DNA from: Ketobacter sp. MCCC 1A13808
GTDB lineage: Bacteria; Pseudomonadota; Gammaproteobacteria; Pseudomonadales; Ketobacteraceae
NCBI RefSeq assembly: GCF_009746715.1
Contig: NZ_VRKW01000006.1
Coordinates: forward strand, 1-64,000
Direction: 5' to 3'
Length of the DNA stretch: 64,000 nt
The stretch's first letter is position 1. The number at the start of each line of letters is the position of its first letter. This document shows, piece after piece, positions 17,439-29,744 of this stretch. The position numbers and the translations under genes are program-made. The notes below the pieces were generated by a model, which saw only the letters and a program-made list of their open reading frames with translations, was not told the DNA's origin and did no database searches.

Positions 17439-18461
17439 TTGAACGAGACCGAAACAACACATCAACTAAAACTGGAGCCAGCAGATTCCAGCCGCCTTGC
17501 CAGGTTGTGTGGTCAATTTGACGAACACCTGCGCCAAATCGAAGATAAACTCGAGGTACAAATCAAAAACCGGGGCAACACGTTTCAGCTCACCGGACAC
17601 CCGAGTCGCGTCAAAAGTGCGTGCGATGTACTCAAAGCTCTCTATAAAGACACCCATTCGGACCAGTACCTGAGCGCCGACGATGTTCACCTTCTGCTGC
17701 GGGAGTCATTGATGGATTCCGACCTCCCGGAAACACCCTTGAACCCCGGTGAAGTGGACCATGAAGCTGCGGAGTTGACTATTCGCACCCGAAAAGGGCT
17801 GATAAAACCACGCGGCGATAATCAGAAGGCGTATGTGCGGCAAATTTTCCGCAATGATATCAACTTCGGCATTGGACCGGCAGGTACGGGGAAAACCTAT
17901 CTGGCCGTCGCCTGCGCTGTGGAAGCACTAGAGGCAGAAAAAGTCCGGCGAATTCTTTTGGTGCGCCCTGCAGTGGAAGCGGGTGAAAAGCTGGGCTTTT
18001 TGCCTGGTGATCTGGCAGAAAAAATCAATCCTTATCTGCGCCCGCTGTATGATGCACTCTATGAAATGCTCGGCTTTGAGCGGGTCGCCAAATTCATTGA
18101 CCGGCAGGTGATTGAAGTCGCTCCCTTGGCTTATATGCGCGGACGTACGCTGAATAATGCATTTATCATTCTGGATGAAAGCCAGAATACCACCCGAGAA
18201 CAAATGAAAATGTTCCTGACCCGGATCGGTTTTGGCTCCAAAGCGGTCATCACCGGAGATTACACGCAGATCGATTTGCCACGTGGTACCAAGAGTGGCT
18301 TGGTTCATGCTATGGAAGTGTTAAACGAAGTGAATGGCATTGGCTTTTCTCACTTTGAATCCCGGGATGTAGTGCGGCATACACTGGTGCAACGTATCGT
18401 TGAAGCCTATGACAAATTCGAATCCACATTACCGGACAATGAACTGAATCATGGCAGATAA
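17439..18461 (+). CDS. ybeZ: PhoH-like ATPase (YbeZ)
   Basis: P-loop NTPase linked to RNA processing and ribosome maturation with YbeY. N-terminal region about 1-110. Walker A is GPAGTGKT (146-153) and Walker B is FIILDE (242-247), followed by SQNTT and a GDYTQIDLP sensor block. Length 340 aa is normal. The start is uncertain: TTG at 17439 aligns with the N-terminus of pseudomonad homologues, but the nearest ribosome-like site (GAAGGG) is far. The end overlaps ybeY by 11 bp. Confidence 0.93.
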   Translation: MNETETTHQLKLEPADSSRLARLCGQFDEHLRQIEDKLEVQIKNRGNTFQLTGHPSRVKSACDVLKALYKDTHSDQYLSADDVHLLLRESLMDSDLPETPLNPGEVDHEAAELTIRTRKGLIKPRGDNQKAYVRQIFRNDINFGIGPAGTGKTYLAVACAVEALEAEKVRRILLVRPAVEAGEKLGFLPGDLAEKINPYLRPLYDALYEMLGFERVAKFIDRQVIEVAPLAYMRGRTLNNAFIILDESQNTTREQMKMFLTRIGFGSKAVITGDYTQIDLPRGTKSGLVHAMEVLNEVNGIGFSHFESRDVVRHTLVQRIVEAYDKFESTLPDNELNHGR

Positions 18462-18945
18462 GATCGATCTTGATATTGATCTGCAGCTGGCCAGTGCAGA
18501 AGACAATCTGCCCACCGAGGACCAAGTGAATCAATGGGTCACCACCTCGCTGCAGGCTGTTCATTACAAAACACCCCCGGATCTCACAACCGAGTTGACA
18601 CTCAGAATAGTGAATCAGGAAGAAAGCCGGTCAATGAATAAAAGTTACCGCAATAAAGATTATGCGACCAATGTCTTATCGTTTCCTTTTGAAGGTCCGG
18701 AAGGCATTCCGCTGGCATTACTGGGGGATCTGGTGATTTGTGCTCCGGTAGTAAAACAGGAATCACAGGAGCAACACAAACCCCTGCAACATCATTGGGC
18801 TCACATGGTGGTCCACGGTACTCTTCACCTGCTGGGTTATGATCATATGGAAGCGGCAGAAGCCGACGAAATGGAAGCGTTAGAGGTGCAAATCCTGAAA
18901 CAATTGGATATTGCAGACCCCTATCAGAATTATCACGAAACTTAG
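18451..18945 (+). CDS. ybeY: Endoribonuclease YbeY (16S rRNA maturation)
   Basis: Single-strand-specific zinc endoribonuclease required for 16S rRNA 3'-end processing and ribosome quality control. The zinc motif HGTLHLLGYDH supplies H122, H126 and H132. The VLSFPF and LGDLVICAP strands are typical. Length 164 aa. The start lies inside the end of the PhoH-like gene (11-bp overlap), indicating coupling. Confidence 0.96.
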   Translation: MADKIDLDIDLQLASAEDNLPTEDQVNQWVTTSLQAVHYKTPPDLTTELTLRIVNQEESRSMNKSYRNKDYATNVLSFPFEGPEGIPLALLGDLVICAPVVKQESQEQHKPLQHHWAHMVVHGTLHLLGYDHMEAAEADEMEALEVQILKQLDIADPYQNYHET

Positions 18946-18962
18946 GAGAGACATTCGTCATC

Positions 18963-19808
18963 ATGAGCGACGATCACAGTCGTAACGGTTCACAAGGTAA
19001 AAGCTTGCTGGACAAAATCGCAAATTTTTTATCGGGTGAACCGCAAAACCAATCAGAGGTCCTCGAAATACTGACCAGTGCTCATCGCAGTGGATTGGTT
19101 GACTCAGAAGCGTTGGGGATTTTTCAGGGAGCATTGCAGGTTTCAGACATGCAAGTGCGCGAGATTATGATTCCGCGCGCCCAGTGCATCATTATCAATG
19201 CTGGTGCAAAACCCGAAGAATATTTGCCTCCGATTATTGAATCAGCGCATTCGCGTTTTCCGGTTTATGGTGATTCAAGCGATGACATCATTGGCATATT
19301 GCTGGCGAAAGATTTGCTGGATCTGGCCTACAAAGGCAAGCTGGAAAAAACGCCGTTAAAGGATCTGATCCGTCCTGCGACACTGGTTCCTGAAAGTAAG
19401 CGCCTGAATGTATTGCTCAAGGACTTCCGCCAGTCCCGCACCCATATGGCGATCGTGGTAAATGAGTACGGCAAAATGTCCGGCCTGGTTACGATCGAAG
19501 ATGTGCTTGAACAGATAGTGGGTGAGATCGATGACGAACACGACTTCGACGATGAGTATATGATCAAGCAAGCTGGCAGCAATGAGTTTGTGGTCAAGGC
19601 GGTTACGCCAATCGATGAATTCAATGAGCATTTTTCAACAGCGTTCAATGAAGACGAATACGACACCATCGGCGGCATTGTGCTCAGCCATTTCGGGCAC
19701 TTGCCCAAACGCGAGGAAAGCGTCAACATTGGCAAATATCATTTCACGGTGCTGAATGCTGACAACCGCGCTATCCGACTGTTGAAGGTTAGTCAAAACC
19801 ACCATTAA
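18963..19808 (+). CDS. corC: CorC/HlyC family CBS-domain protein
   Basis: Cytoplasmic protein linked to Mg2+/Co2+ homeostasis. Two CBS domains span about residues 65-190 (IMIPRAQ and TIEDVLEQIVGEI segments), followed by the CorC_HlyC domain (about 205-278). No membrane-spanning DUF21 domain is present, so this is the soluble short form (281 aa). AGGAG lies upstream, though at long spacing. It sits between ybeY and lnt as in other gammaproteobacteria. Confidence 0.93.
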   Translation: MSDDHSRNGSQGKSLLDKIANFLSGEPQNQSEVLEILTSAHRSGLVDSEALGIFQGALQVSDMQVREIMIPRAQCIIINAGAKPEEYLPPIIESAHSRFPVYGDSSDDIIGILLAKDLLDLAYKGKLEKTPLKDLIRPATLVPESKRLNVLLKDFRQSRTHMAIVVNEYGKMSGLVTIEDVLEQIVGEIDDEHDFDDEYMIKQAGSNEFVVKAVTPIDEFNEHFSTAFNEDEYDTIGGIVLSHFGHLPKREESVNIGKYHFTVLNADNRAIRLLKVSQNHH

Positions 19809-19829
19809 CTAATTCGTATAAAAACCCAC

Positions 19830-21374
19830 ATGACTTTAAAGACCTCCATTAGCGCGGGCGCCAAGGGCGCCGTGCTGGCCTTTGTTGCCGGCGCGCTCTT
19901 CCCCCTGGGTTTAGCGCCGGTTGGTGCCTGGCCGATCATCCCGGTTTCCCTGGCATTGCTGTTGTTTGTATTAGAGGGTCAGACCTCAAGTGTGGTGTTT
20001 CGCAGAGCGCTGATATTCGGTCTTGGTTTCAACGGCGTCGGGGTATCCTGGGTATTCGTCAGTATCCACTATTTTGGCGGCACGCCCGCCTGGCTCGCCG
20101 CAATCGGCACCGGGGCCTTTATCTTGACGCTGAGCCTGGTTTTCTTTGCGGTGCCGTTCTGGTTCGCACGGAAGCTCAGAATCGACCACTACGCCATAAT
20201 CAGTTTCCCAGCCCTGTGGGTGGCAATCGAATGGAGTAAAAGCTGGTTCCTCAGTGGCTTCCCCTGGCTATGGGCAGGGTACGGATTTGTCGACTCCCCC
20301 TTCGCCGGGCTCGCACCTATTTCCGGAGTACTGGGCCTCAGTTACATGTCAGCCCTGTGCGCCGTTTTTTTGCGTTTCATGGTTTTGCGCCAACGCACTA
20401 TTCGTATTGCTTCGGCCTGCGCCCTTGGCGTTTTATTAATTGTTTGCTGGGGATTGAACACGATTACCTGGACCACGCCGGATGCCACCAACCTTCGTGA
20501 GGTCGCTCTGGTTCAGGGGAATATTCCGCAGCAACAGAAATGGGATCCGGCCTACCGGCAAAAGATCTTTGACACCTACAGCAGTTTGACGGAGCAGTCC
20601 TGGGACGCGAATATTATCTTGTGGCCAGAGGCCGCGTATCCGGTTTTTTATCATCAGGCGTTGAATTTTATTACTAAGCTGGACATTAAAGCCACCGATA
20701 ACAACGTTGCTATTATAAGTGGTATTGCACGCTGGGAACCCCAGGACAACGGCGAACAGCATAATTACAACTCCATCTTTGTGATCGGCGATGGGGACGG
20801 TGTTTACAACAAACAAAAGCTTGTCCCGTTCGGCGAATACGTGCCACTGGAAGGCCTAATGCGCGGTTTGATTCCTTTCTTTAACCTACCGATGTCGAGC
20901 TTTAACGCGGGCGACAAGGATCAAGCACCGTTGTATGCAACCGGTCTCAGTTTCGCAGCTTTTATCTGCTATGAAATTGTCTATCCCGAATTGGTCAGAA
21001 AAGAGGCCAAGAATAAAGATTTTCTGGTAACTATCAGCAATGACGCCTGGTTCGGACACTCATGGGGTCCACTTCAGCATTTTCAAATGGCGCGGATGCG
21101 CGCATTGGAAACAGGAAAATACATTGTGCGGGGCACCAACAATGGCATTACCGCCATTATTGATCATCATGGCAATGTACGATCACGCTTACCGCAGTTC
21201 GAGCAAGGTATTTTGAAAGGTGAAATCTATTCTACCGTAGGGGTTACACCCTTTGTTCGTATCGGCCAATGGCCACCGGTTGCGTTGGCCCTGATTTCAT
21301 TGATTCTGGGCGCAGCTCTGAGCCATCGTCGCGCGCAAAAAATCACAAATGAAAATCGCACCGGACAGCGATGA
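19830..21374 (+). CDS. lnt: Apolipoprotein N-acyltransferase
   Basis: Inner-membrane enzyme that adds the third acyl chain to lipoproteins. About six to eight membrane helices occupy residues 10-215, followed by a periplasmic nitrilase-like domain (about 228-480) and a final helix. The catalytic triad is visible: E267 in LWPEAAYP, the lysine in KQKLVPFGEYVP (near 330), and C380 in FICYEIVYPEL. Length 514 aa is normal. Confidence 0.96.
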   Translation: MTLKTSISAGAKGAVLAFVAGALFPLGLAPVGAWPIIPVSLALLLFVLEGQTSSVVFRRALIFGLGFNGVGVSWVFVSIHYFGGTPAWLAAIGTGAFILTLSLVFFAVPFWFARKLRIDHYAIISFPALWVAIEWSKSWFLSGFPWLWAGYGFVDSPFAGLAPISGVLGLSYMSALCAVFLRFMVLRQRTIRIASACALGVLLIVCWGLNTITWTTPDATNLREVALVQGNIPQQQKWDPAYRQKIFDTYSSLTEQSWDANIILWPEAAYPVFYHQALNFITKLDIKATDNNVAIISGIARWEPQDNGEQHNYNSIFVIGDGDGVYNKQKLVPFGEYVPLEGLMRGLIPFFNLPMSSFNAGDKDQAPLYATGLSFAAFICYEIVYPELVRKEAKNKDFLVTISNDAWFGHSWGPLQHFQMARMRALETGKYIVRGTNNGITAIIDHHGNVRSRLPQFEQGILKGEIYSTVGVTPFVRIGQWPPVALALISLILGAALSHRRAQKITNENRTGQR

Positions 21375-21441
21375 AACAATCAGTAGTCAAGCCCATAGAC
21401 GGCTTTCAAGGCCGCTCCTCTATATGTTAGCTGCCGGGTAA

Positions 21442-24603
<3,162 letters not shown>

Positions 24604-24607
<4 letters not shown>

Positions 24608-25641
24608 AACTCCGAAGCAACCAGATTAAAGAACACTTTTCAAAAGGCAACGCGCTGCCCCTTTACATTCTCAGCGGAGATGAGGCTTTACTTTTGCAAG
24701 AGTGTGCAGATCAGTTGCGGTCAGAGTTTCGTAAACAGGGCTTCAGCGAGAGAGAGCGATTCAATGTAGATGCGGGCTTCGACTGGAATGCTCTACTGCA
24801 GGCTGGCAACAGCATGTCGTTGTTTGGTGATCGTAAAATACTGGAAGTTCGTCACGACAAACCCAAGTTTGATGATAAAGCAAAAAAGGCACTGGTAGAG
24901 TACGCCGAAAATCCCAACCCTGATAATGTGCTGCTGTTAATCATTCCGAAAATGGATAAAAAGTCGCAGAACACCAAATGGTTTCAGAAGCTGGAAACCG
25001 CCGGAGCGATGATTCAGGTGTGGCCAATAGAATTGAATCAATTTCCCCAATGGGTCCACCAGCGCATGCGCGGTGCTAACCTTGAACCGAGCCGCGATGC
25101 TGTCCAGCTTTTAGCTCAGCGGGTGGAAGGTAATCTACTGGCGGCGGCGCAGGAAGTCGATAAGTTAGTACTGCTGATGGGGGAAGGCCCCGTCGAGGTA
25201 AGCGACATTGAAAATGCCGTCGCCGATCATGCTCGCTACAGTCTGTACGAGCTGGTTGATGAAGCCTTGAAAGGCAACTGCTCCCAAGCAACGAAAATGC
25301 TCAACCACCTACGTGCCGGTGGCAGCGAGCCCAGTGTTATATTGTGGGCCTTTAGTAACGAAATCCGCAAATTGGCTGGCATGAGCCAGCTCATCAATAA
25401 CGGTATGGCGCCAGCTCGGGTGATGCAGGAATACAGGATCTGGGACACCAAAAAAAGCATTATCCAAAGCGCTCTGCAACGCATACCCGCTAACGGTTTC
25501 AAGCATTGCTTGCTGGAAGCGGCCCGCATTGACCGAACCATCAAAGGCATCGGTCACGGCAACCCATGGGATGGTTTCAATAATTTGATACTTTGGCTTT
25601 CGGGCAGCATACAGCCAGGCAAAATGGCATTAGACAGCTAG
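24604..25641 (+). CDS. holA: DNA polymerase III delta subunit
   Basis: Clamp-loader subunit that opens the beta ring. The N-terminal ATPase-like domain begins with ALPLYILSGDEALLLQECAD; the C-terminal collar helices lie at about residues 215-340. ATGA overlap of 4 bp with lptE indicates coupling. Length 345 aa is normal. Confidence 0.95.
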
Positions 25642-25857
25642 TCCCCTCCCCATTTCTCCGATGTCCTTTTTTTGAAATAACCAACCCCCCTTTATGGTTT
25701 AACATCCTCTCTGCCAAGTTAATGAAAAGCACGACACTCTACATACTGAAGACAATATGCAGGAGGATAATGCGACATGGCTAGAAATCACTCGCGCAAA
25801 CTATGGCTAAAGTCATATCAAAGAAAGCGACGTAATTTCAGATTTAGGAGAATGAAT

Positions 25858-26184
25858 ATGAAATCCATTTCCCGGCGCGACCTTGAAGCGATGCACGATG
25901 ACGTTCACAGGGATTTTTTATTGGTTAACGTTCTGCCCAAAGACACATTCAATCGGCTTCATATCCGAACATCCGTCAATGTACCGGTAGATAACGCCTC
26001 TTTCGAAACAATGATGGAATATGTGGCTGGCAGCAAACATCGTGAAATTGTTCTCTACTGCGCGAGCTTTAACTGCCCAGCCTCTACCGAGGCAGCTGAA
26101 AAGCTGGAAAAAGCCGGCTTCACAAGCGTCTACGACTATGAAGGTGGAACCCAGGACTGGATGCAACACAAATCCGCAGCTTAA
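25858..26184 (+). CDS. Single-domain rhodanese-like protein
   Basis: Probable sulfurtransferase, 108 aa. The active-site loop follows strand IVLYC with C68 in YCASFNCPAS; a second cysteine (C73) lies in the same loop, unlike the usual CRxGxR-type loop. The start at 25858 has TAGGAG 7 nt upstream. An in-frame ATG at 25777, with AGGAGG 10 nt upstream, would add a very basic 27-residue segment, so two start sites are possible. It is followed 9 bp later by a DJ-1/PfpI-like gene, and the two likely form one unit. Confidence 0.82.
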   Translation: MKSISRRDLEAMHDDVHRDFLLVNVLPKDTFNRLHIRTSVNVPVDNASFETMMEYVAGSKHREIVLYCASFNCPASTEAAEKLEKAGFTSVYDYEGGTQDWMQHKSAA

Positions 26185-26193
26185 GGAGCTTAT

Positions 26194-26787
26194 ATGAGTG
26201 ACCAACTACATAATATCAAAGTCGCCTTCCTCGCCACCGACAATTTTGAACAGGTGGAACTCACGCAACCGTGGCAGGCCATATTAGACGAAGGTGGAAT
26301 TCCCGAGCTGATCTCCCTTAGTTCAGGGCAGATCAAAGGTTGCCACCACGATCAGCCCGGAGATACCTTTCGGGTCGACAAAACCATCAAAGAGTGCGCA
26401 ATCTCGGACTATGCCGGACTGGTATTGCCCGGTGGTGTTTTTAACCCGGATGCACTCAGGACTCATGCAGAAGCCGTACGTATGGTTCAGGAATTTGTCT
26501 ATACGCAAAAGCCGGTCGCTGCAATTTGCCATGGGCCCTGGTTATTGGTGGAAGCCGACGTCGTGCGAAACCGCACTGTCACTTCCTGGCCTAGCTTGCA
26601 AACCGACATCAAAAATGCGGGCGGCACCTGGGTCGACGAAGAAGTCGTTGCAGACGATGGCATTATCACCAGCCGTAAACCGGAGGATCTGGACGCCTTT
26701 TCCGCGCATCTAATCGAAGCACTCTTTTCCGTTGCGAACCCTGGCAAGAAAAGTCAATCCACCCCGGTTGTCGAAACAGCGTCGTAG
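26194..26787 (+). CDS. DJ-1/PfpI family protein
   Basis: Cytoplasmic class I glutamine amidotransferase-like protein of the PfpI type, associated with carbonyl-stress repair (glyoxalase or deglycase activity has been reported for relatives). The nucleophile elbow is AAICHGPWLL with C112 and H113, and an upstream acid lies in NFEQVELTQP (residues 18-26). Length 197 aa includes an extra Ser/Pro/Val-rich tail. AAGGAG upstream. A hairpin follows 23 bp after the stop. Confidence 0.88.
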   Translation: MSDQLHNIKVAFLATDNFEQVELTQPWQAILDEGGIPELISLSSGQIKGCHHDQPGDTFRVDKTIKECAISDYAGLVLPGGVFNPDALRTHAEAVRMVQEFVYTQKPVAAICHGPWLLVEADVVRNRTVTSWPSLQTDIKNAGGTWVDEEVVADDGIITSRKPEDLDAFSAHLIEALFSVANPGKKSQSTPVVETAS

Positions 26788-26810
26788 CGCTCTTGTTAAA
26801 TTAATATAAC

Positions 26811-26837
26811 ACACCAGGGCTGCGGCAGCCCTGGTGT
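26811..26837. terminator. Hairpin between convergent genes
   Basis: ACACCAGGGCTG (26811-26822), loop CGG, CAGCCCTGGTGT (26826-26837): a perfect 12-bp stem. U-tracts are weak on both sides. Its place between two convergent stops suggests a bidirectional terminator. Confidence 0.7.
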
Positions 26838-26869
26838 CGAACGTTCTTCCGTTTATTTCGAAGCTGGAT

Positions 26870-27445
26870 TCAGGCGTTCTGGGATTCGCGCGTTGTCAAG
26901 TCGGTCTCAGCTTGTCTTTCCGATGTATTACTTTCAGAACCATTGAGCGTGCCACTGTGCAAGACCAAATCCGGATGAGCGCGATTTACCGTGGTTTTAA
27001 CCGTGTTGACGTTCTGCTCTTCAACATCGACCAGCATCAAAATTTGCCCCGCATCCAATGCATCTTCAAACTCTGCAGCAAAATCGCTATTGGTCACGCT
27101 GACGCCCACCAAACTGGAAGACCAGCTTCCCACCGCTACACCCGCGACGGACAAGGCTGCAATGGCACCCCCCGCAGCGATCAATCCCAACGGATAAACC
27201 ACGACTGCTCCCAGACCTGCAAACAACCCCACCGCGCCGCCGGTCAAAGCACCCCGCTTCGCTGCATGAGCGACATCGGACGACTCCAACACGCCCGCTT
27301 CGGGAATTTCGTCCGCTAACGGATACTTATCCCGCCGGGCTACTGCATGGATAGCCGGGTCTTTTATACCGGCACGATGCAAATCTTCTGTGATTTTCTC
27401 GGCTGCCATCTCGTCTGGCACTAAAAAAAAGATTCGTGTTGTCAT
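26870..27445 (-). CDS. Glycine-zipper membrane protein with split alpha/beta domain (unknown function)
   Basis: A 191-aa protein. Residues 1-40 form a strand-helix-strand (TRIFFLVPDEMAAEKITEDL then AIHAVARR). Residues 65-115 are two Gly/Ala-rich membrane segments (ALTGGAVGLFAGLGAVVVYP, then AAGGAIAALSVAGVAVG). Residues 125-165 give a second strand-helix-strand (GQILMLVDVEEQNVNTVK). The tail is polar. It resembles proteins annotated as DUF1269 or general-stress membrane proteins; no enzyme motif is seen. A strong GGAAGGAGG ribosome site precedes ATG at 27445. The gene at 28876-29406 has the same design. Confidence 0.65.
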   Translation of the reverse strand: MTTRIFFLVPDEMAAEKITEDLHRAGIKDPAIHAVARRDKYPLADEIPEAGVLESSDVAHAAKRGALTGGAVGLFAGLGAVVVYPLGLIAAGGAIAALSVAGVAVGSWSSSLVGVSVTNSDFAAEFEDALDAGQILMLVDVEEQNVNTVKTTVNRAHPDLVLHSGTLNGSESNTSERQAETDLTTRESQNA

Positions 27446-27918
27446 AGCGTTCCTCCTTCCATGTGACTATCACCTTACGGACGTTGCATAATTCACACCA
27501 GAAGAGGAAATCTCAAACCAACGCGCACGAACCTGGAAGATGCGTTTATTTTCTACAACAAAGACAAGTTTTTGCACAAAAGCGATGCCATGCATCGGCT
27601 GGTTGGTAACGCCCACCCCACCGGTTCGTAGGTTTTACAATCTCCCTTTAAAAAATATTGTTATTCTTACACTCCACTCTCGCATCACCCTTAGAGAACT
27701 GGCGAATCACGGCGCAATGCGCTTAGTGTTCTTTAATTGAAATGACCAAGCAACTCCGTGCTGAATCGCAAGCAGCCGGCGGTGTGCGTCTGTACCGACA
27801 ACCCAGTCCGAAGCTGGCATGAATCCCGCTATAACTTTAATGGCGACTCCACCCCAGAGATCTAAAACCGGATATCGAACCCGGATAATGGTCTTATCTT
27901 TTTTGCGACAGGTTAGCA
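27446..27918. other. 473-bp divergent gap before the AraC gene
   Basis: Besides the minus-strand promoter listed separately, no gene, RNA or strong hairpin is recognised. Short frames here lack ribosome sites and have no recognisable protein character. The gap is long enough to hold AraC-type binding sites, but no clear repeat pair was found by eye. Confidence 0.4.
27488..27516 (-). promoter_or_regulatory. Putative promoter of the 26870-27445 gene
   Basis: TTGAGA (27511-27516), 17-bp spacer, AATTAT (27488-27493) on the minus strand, about 40 bp upstream of the start. Confidence 0.4.
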
Positions 27919-28797
27919 ATGAGCGGTACAACATCCCGACACTTCAGTTTCGAATCAACCGGGTTTAACGCCCGATTATGGCAACACAACACAGATCACT
28001 CAGAACGCTTTCGATCTGCGGACAGACATATCACCTTTTTATTTTTTCTGGCAGGTGCACATGCCACCAGGCTGTCCAAAACTGGCGACTCTCCACCTTG
28101 CGGAGGACCGGGACAAGCCGTGATTATCACAGATAATGAACTCTATAGGTGGTATTGCGAAGGCCCTATGGTCTATTTAGCAATATCCATGTCAGACACA
28201 CTGGTGGACAGCGTCGATACTGCTTCGAACGCGCCTTTGATTAAACGAGCCGTTGCTTCTTCTATCTGGTTTTTAGATGATTGCGGGCTGGCGCAAATAG
28301 CTATCCAGATTGCATCGCAAGTCGTTAATGACGTTGAAGAGCGAAGACATCTAAATCACTCACCGCTACACAAACTTTGGGCCGGCCGCATCTGGAATTG
28401 CTCATCCCGACGCTTATTTGATGCGAAATACGGATTATTGAACAGGGACGACAGTGATGGGAGCTTACTGAACGAAATTGCAGGGCGAATTGATCAACGG
28501 GTTTCTGAGCCTATTTCCGTTCCACAATTAGCATCGGAGTTTTCGTTTTCGAAACGCCACTTTACAAGAATCTGTCTTTCTTCTGTAGGCCAGACACCTC
28601 ACCAATTTGTATTAAGCAGGCGACTTTTAAGAACGCGCGAACAACTGTACACGAGAAAAAATTCCCTTGCAGAAATAGCATTACTTTCCGGGTTCGCTTC
28701 TCAAAGCCATATGACCAGTACTTTTCATAAGAGATTAAAAATGACGCCTCTACAGTATCAAAGGGCGTTAAAAGATATCACACTTGATCAAGACTGA
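27919..28797 (+). CDS. AraC-family transcriptional regulator
   Basis: A 292-aa regulator. The N-terminal part (about 1-170) shows no confident fold assignment. The C-terminal double HTH spans about 192-285: first helix pair in ISVPQLASEFSFSKRHFTRIC, then the family signature region SLAEIALLSGFASQSHMTS and FHKRLKMTPLQYQRAL. It lies between two membrane proteins of the same design on the opposite strand and next to cti; controlling one of these is plausible but unproven. Base composition is slightly more A/T-rich than the neighbours. Confidence 0.88.
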   Translation: MSGTTSRHFSFESTGFNARLWQHNTDHSERFRSADRHITFLFFLAGAHATRLSKTGDSPPCGGPGQAVIITDNELYRWYCEGPMVYLAISMSDTLVDSVDTASNAPLIKRAVASSIWFLDDCGLAQIAIQIASQVVNDVEERRHLNHSPLHKLWAGRIWNCSSRRLFDAKYGLLNRDDSDGSLLNEIAGRIDQRVSEPISVPQLASEFSFSKRHFTRICLSSVGQTPHQFVLSRRLLRTREQLYTRKNSLAEIALLSGFASQSHMTSTFHKRLKMTPLQYQRALKDITLDQD

Positions 28798-28875
28798 TGT
28801 ACATCGGACCGAGTCATTGAACCCGTGTGATTAGCAAAACAGAGAGGCCTTTATTTGGTCCGCCTTCCTACCGGG

Positions 28876-29406
28876 TCAAAGCGTCGCGACAATTTCATCG
28901 CTGAAGCCATGCAGGTAAGTTTTAACTTTCTTCTTTTGTTCCATTGTTTTTACGTGAACCAAAAGCATCCAGCGGCGCTGATTGGTGACATCCCGTGAAA
29001 AATTTATCAAGCGATCATGGTCCGGACGTAAGCTGATAAGTCCACCCAACAACAACCCCCCTACCAAGCCCAACGCAAGCACGATAAAGGTGGTGTAATA
29101 GGGGCTGAATACCACCATCGGTATCTGCGTTTGATGCATCCAGGTTACAACACCGCCCCCGGCCACCAACCCGACGAGCCCCATAGTGACATGAGATCGA
29201 ATAATGGTATTTTTGATTTCTTCCCCCTCCGGTTCCAACTTTTTTTCCAGTGCCCGATCTTTCGGTTTAAGAATTTCTATGTTCTCGAACCTGATCCCTA
29301 TCTCCTCTTCCAGCTTGTCTGCAGCCAACTCTGCTTTTTCCACAGAATCGAATGCCGCGCCCACTTTACCCGGATATTTTTCGGCGATAACAGCTTGCTT
29401 TAACAT
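28876..29406 (-). CDS. Membrane protein with split alpha/beta domain, second copy of the design (unknown function)
   Basis: A 176-aa protein. N-terminal strand-helix-strand (VGAAFDSVEKAELAADKLEE then ENIEIL, residues 16-47), a charged linker, two membrane segments (about 73-88 and 98-125, Gly-rich: LVGLVAGGGVV and LALGLVGGLLLGGL), then RWMLLVHV-helix-strand (145-176). The architecture matches the 26870-27445 gene although sequence identity is low. GGAGG precedes ATG. It resembles general-stress proteins with an interrupted ferredoxin-like fold; the function is not known. Confidence 0.65.
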   Translation of the reverse strand: MLKQAVIAEKYPGKVGAAFDSVEKAELAADKLEEEIGIRFENIEILKPKDRALEKKLEPEGEEIKNTIIRSHVTMGLVGLVAGGGVVTWMHQTQIPMVVFSPYYTTFIVLALGLVGGLLLGGLISLRPDHDRLINFSRDVTNQRRWMLLVHVKTMEQKKKVKTYLHGFSDEIVATL

Positions 29407-29744
29407 GGCACACCTCCTGCTTAGCTTCGTTTAGTACTACGTTCCCAGACCAAAAGTTCCAACTGGGCCAGGAATACAGCTCCATCTGTTACATAAGAGA
29501 AAAGCAAGTCACGGGCCACCCCCCTCACATTCCCACCTAAACTTATGAAAACCGTAGAGAATTGGCTTAATTGTCGGCACAATCTGTTGGCTTGATAATC
29601 AATTTTCTTGAAAGGGTTACAAGCAACTTATGCAATTCCGGTAAAAATCGGCCATCCGTGCGCCTCTCACTCTCACTGATACGTTCGGATTTGTAATACA
29701 CTTGAACTAGAATTTGGGGAATATCAGAGTTGGACGTTTCTAAG
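29407..29744. other. Gap upstream of cti
   Basis: About 338 bp between divergent genes. On the minus strand a GGAACTT (29454-29460) followed 18 nt later by ACTAA (29431-29435) vaguely resembles an extracytoplasmic-stress (sigma-E type) promoter for the 28876-29406 gene, but the spacing is off. A 76-codon minus-strand frame crosses the start of cti and is probably spurious. No RNA gene or hairpin was recognised. Confidence 0.35.
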
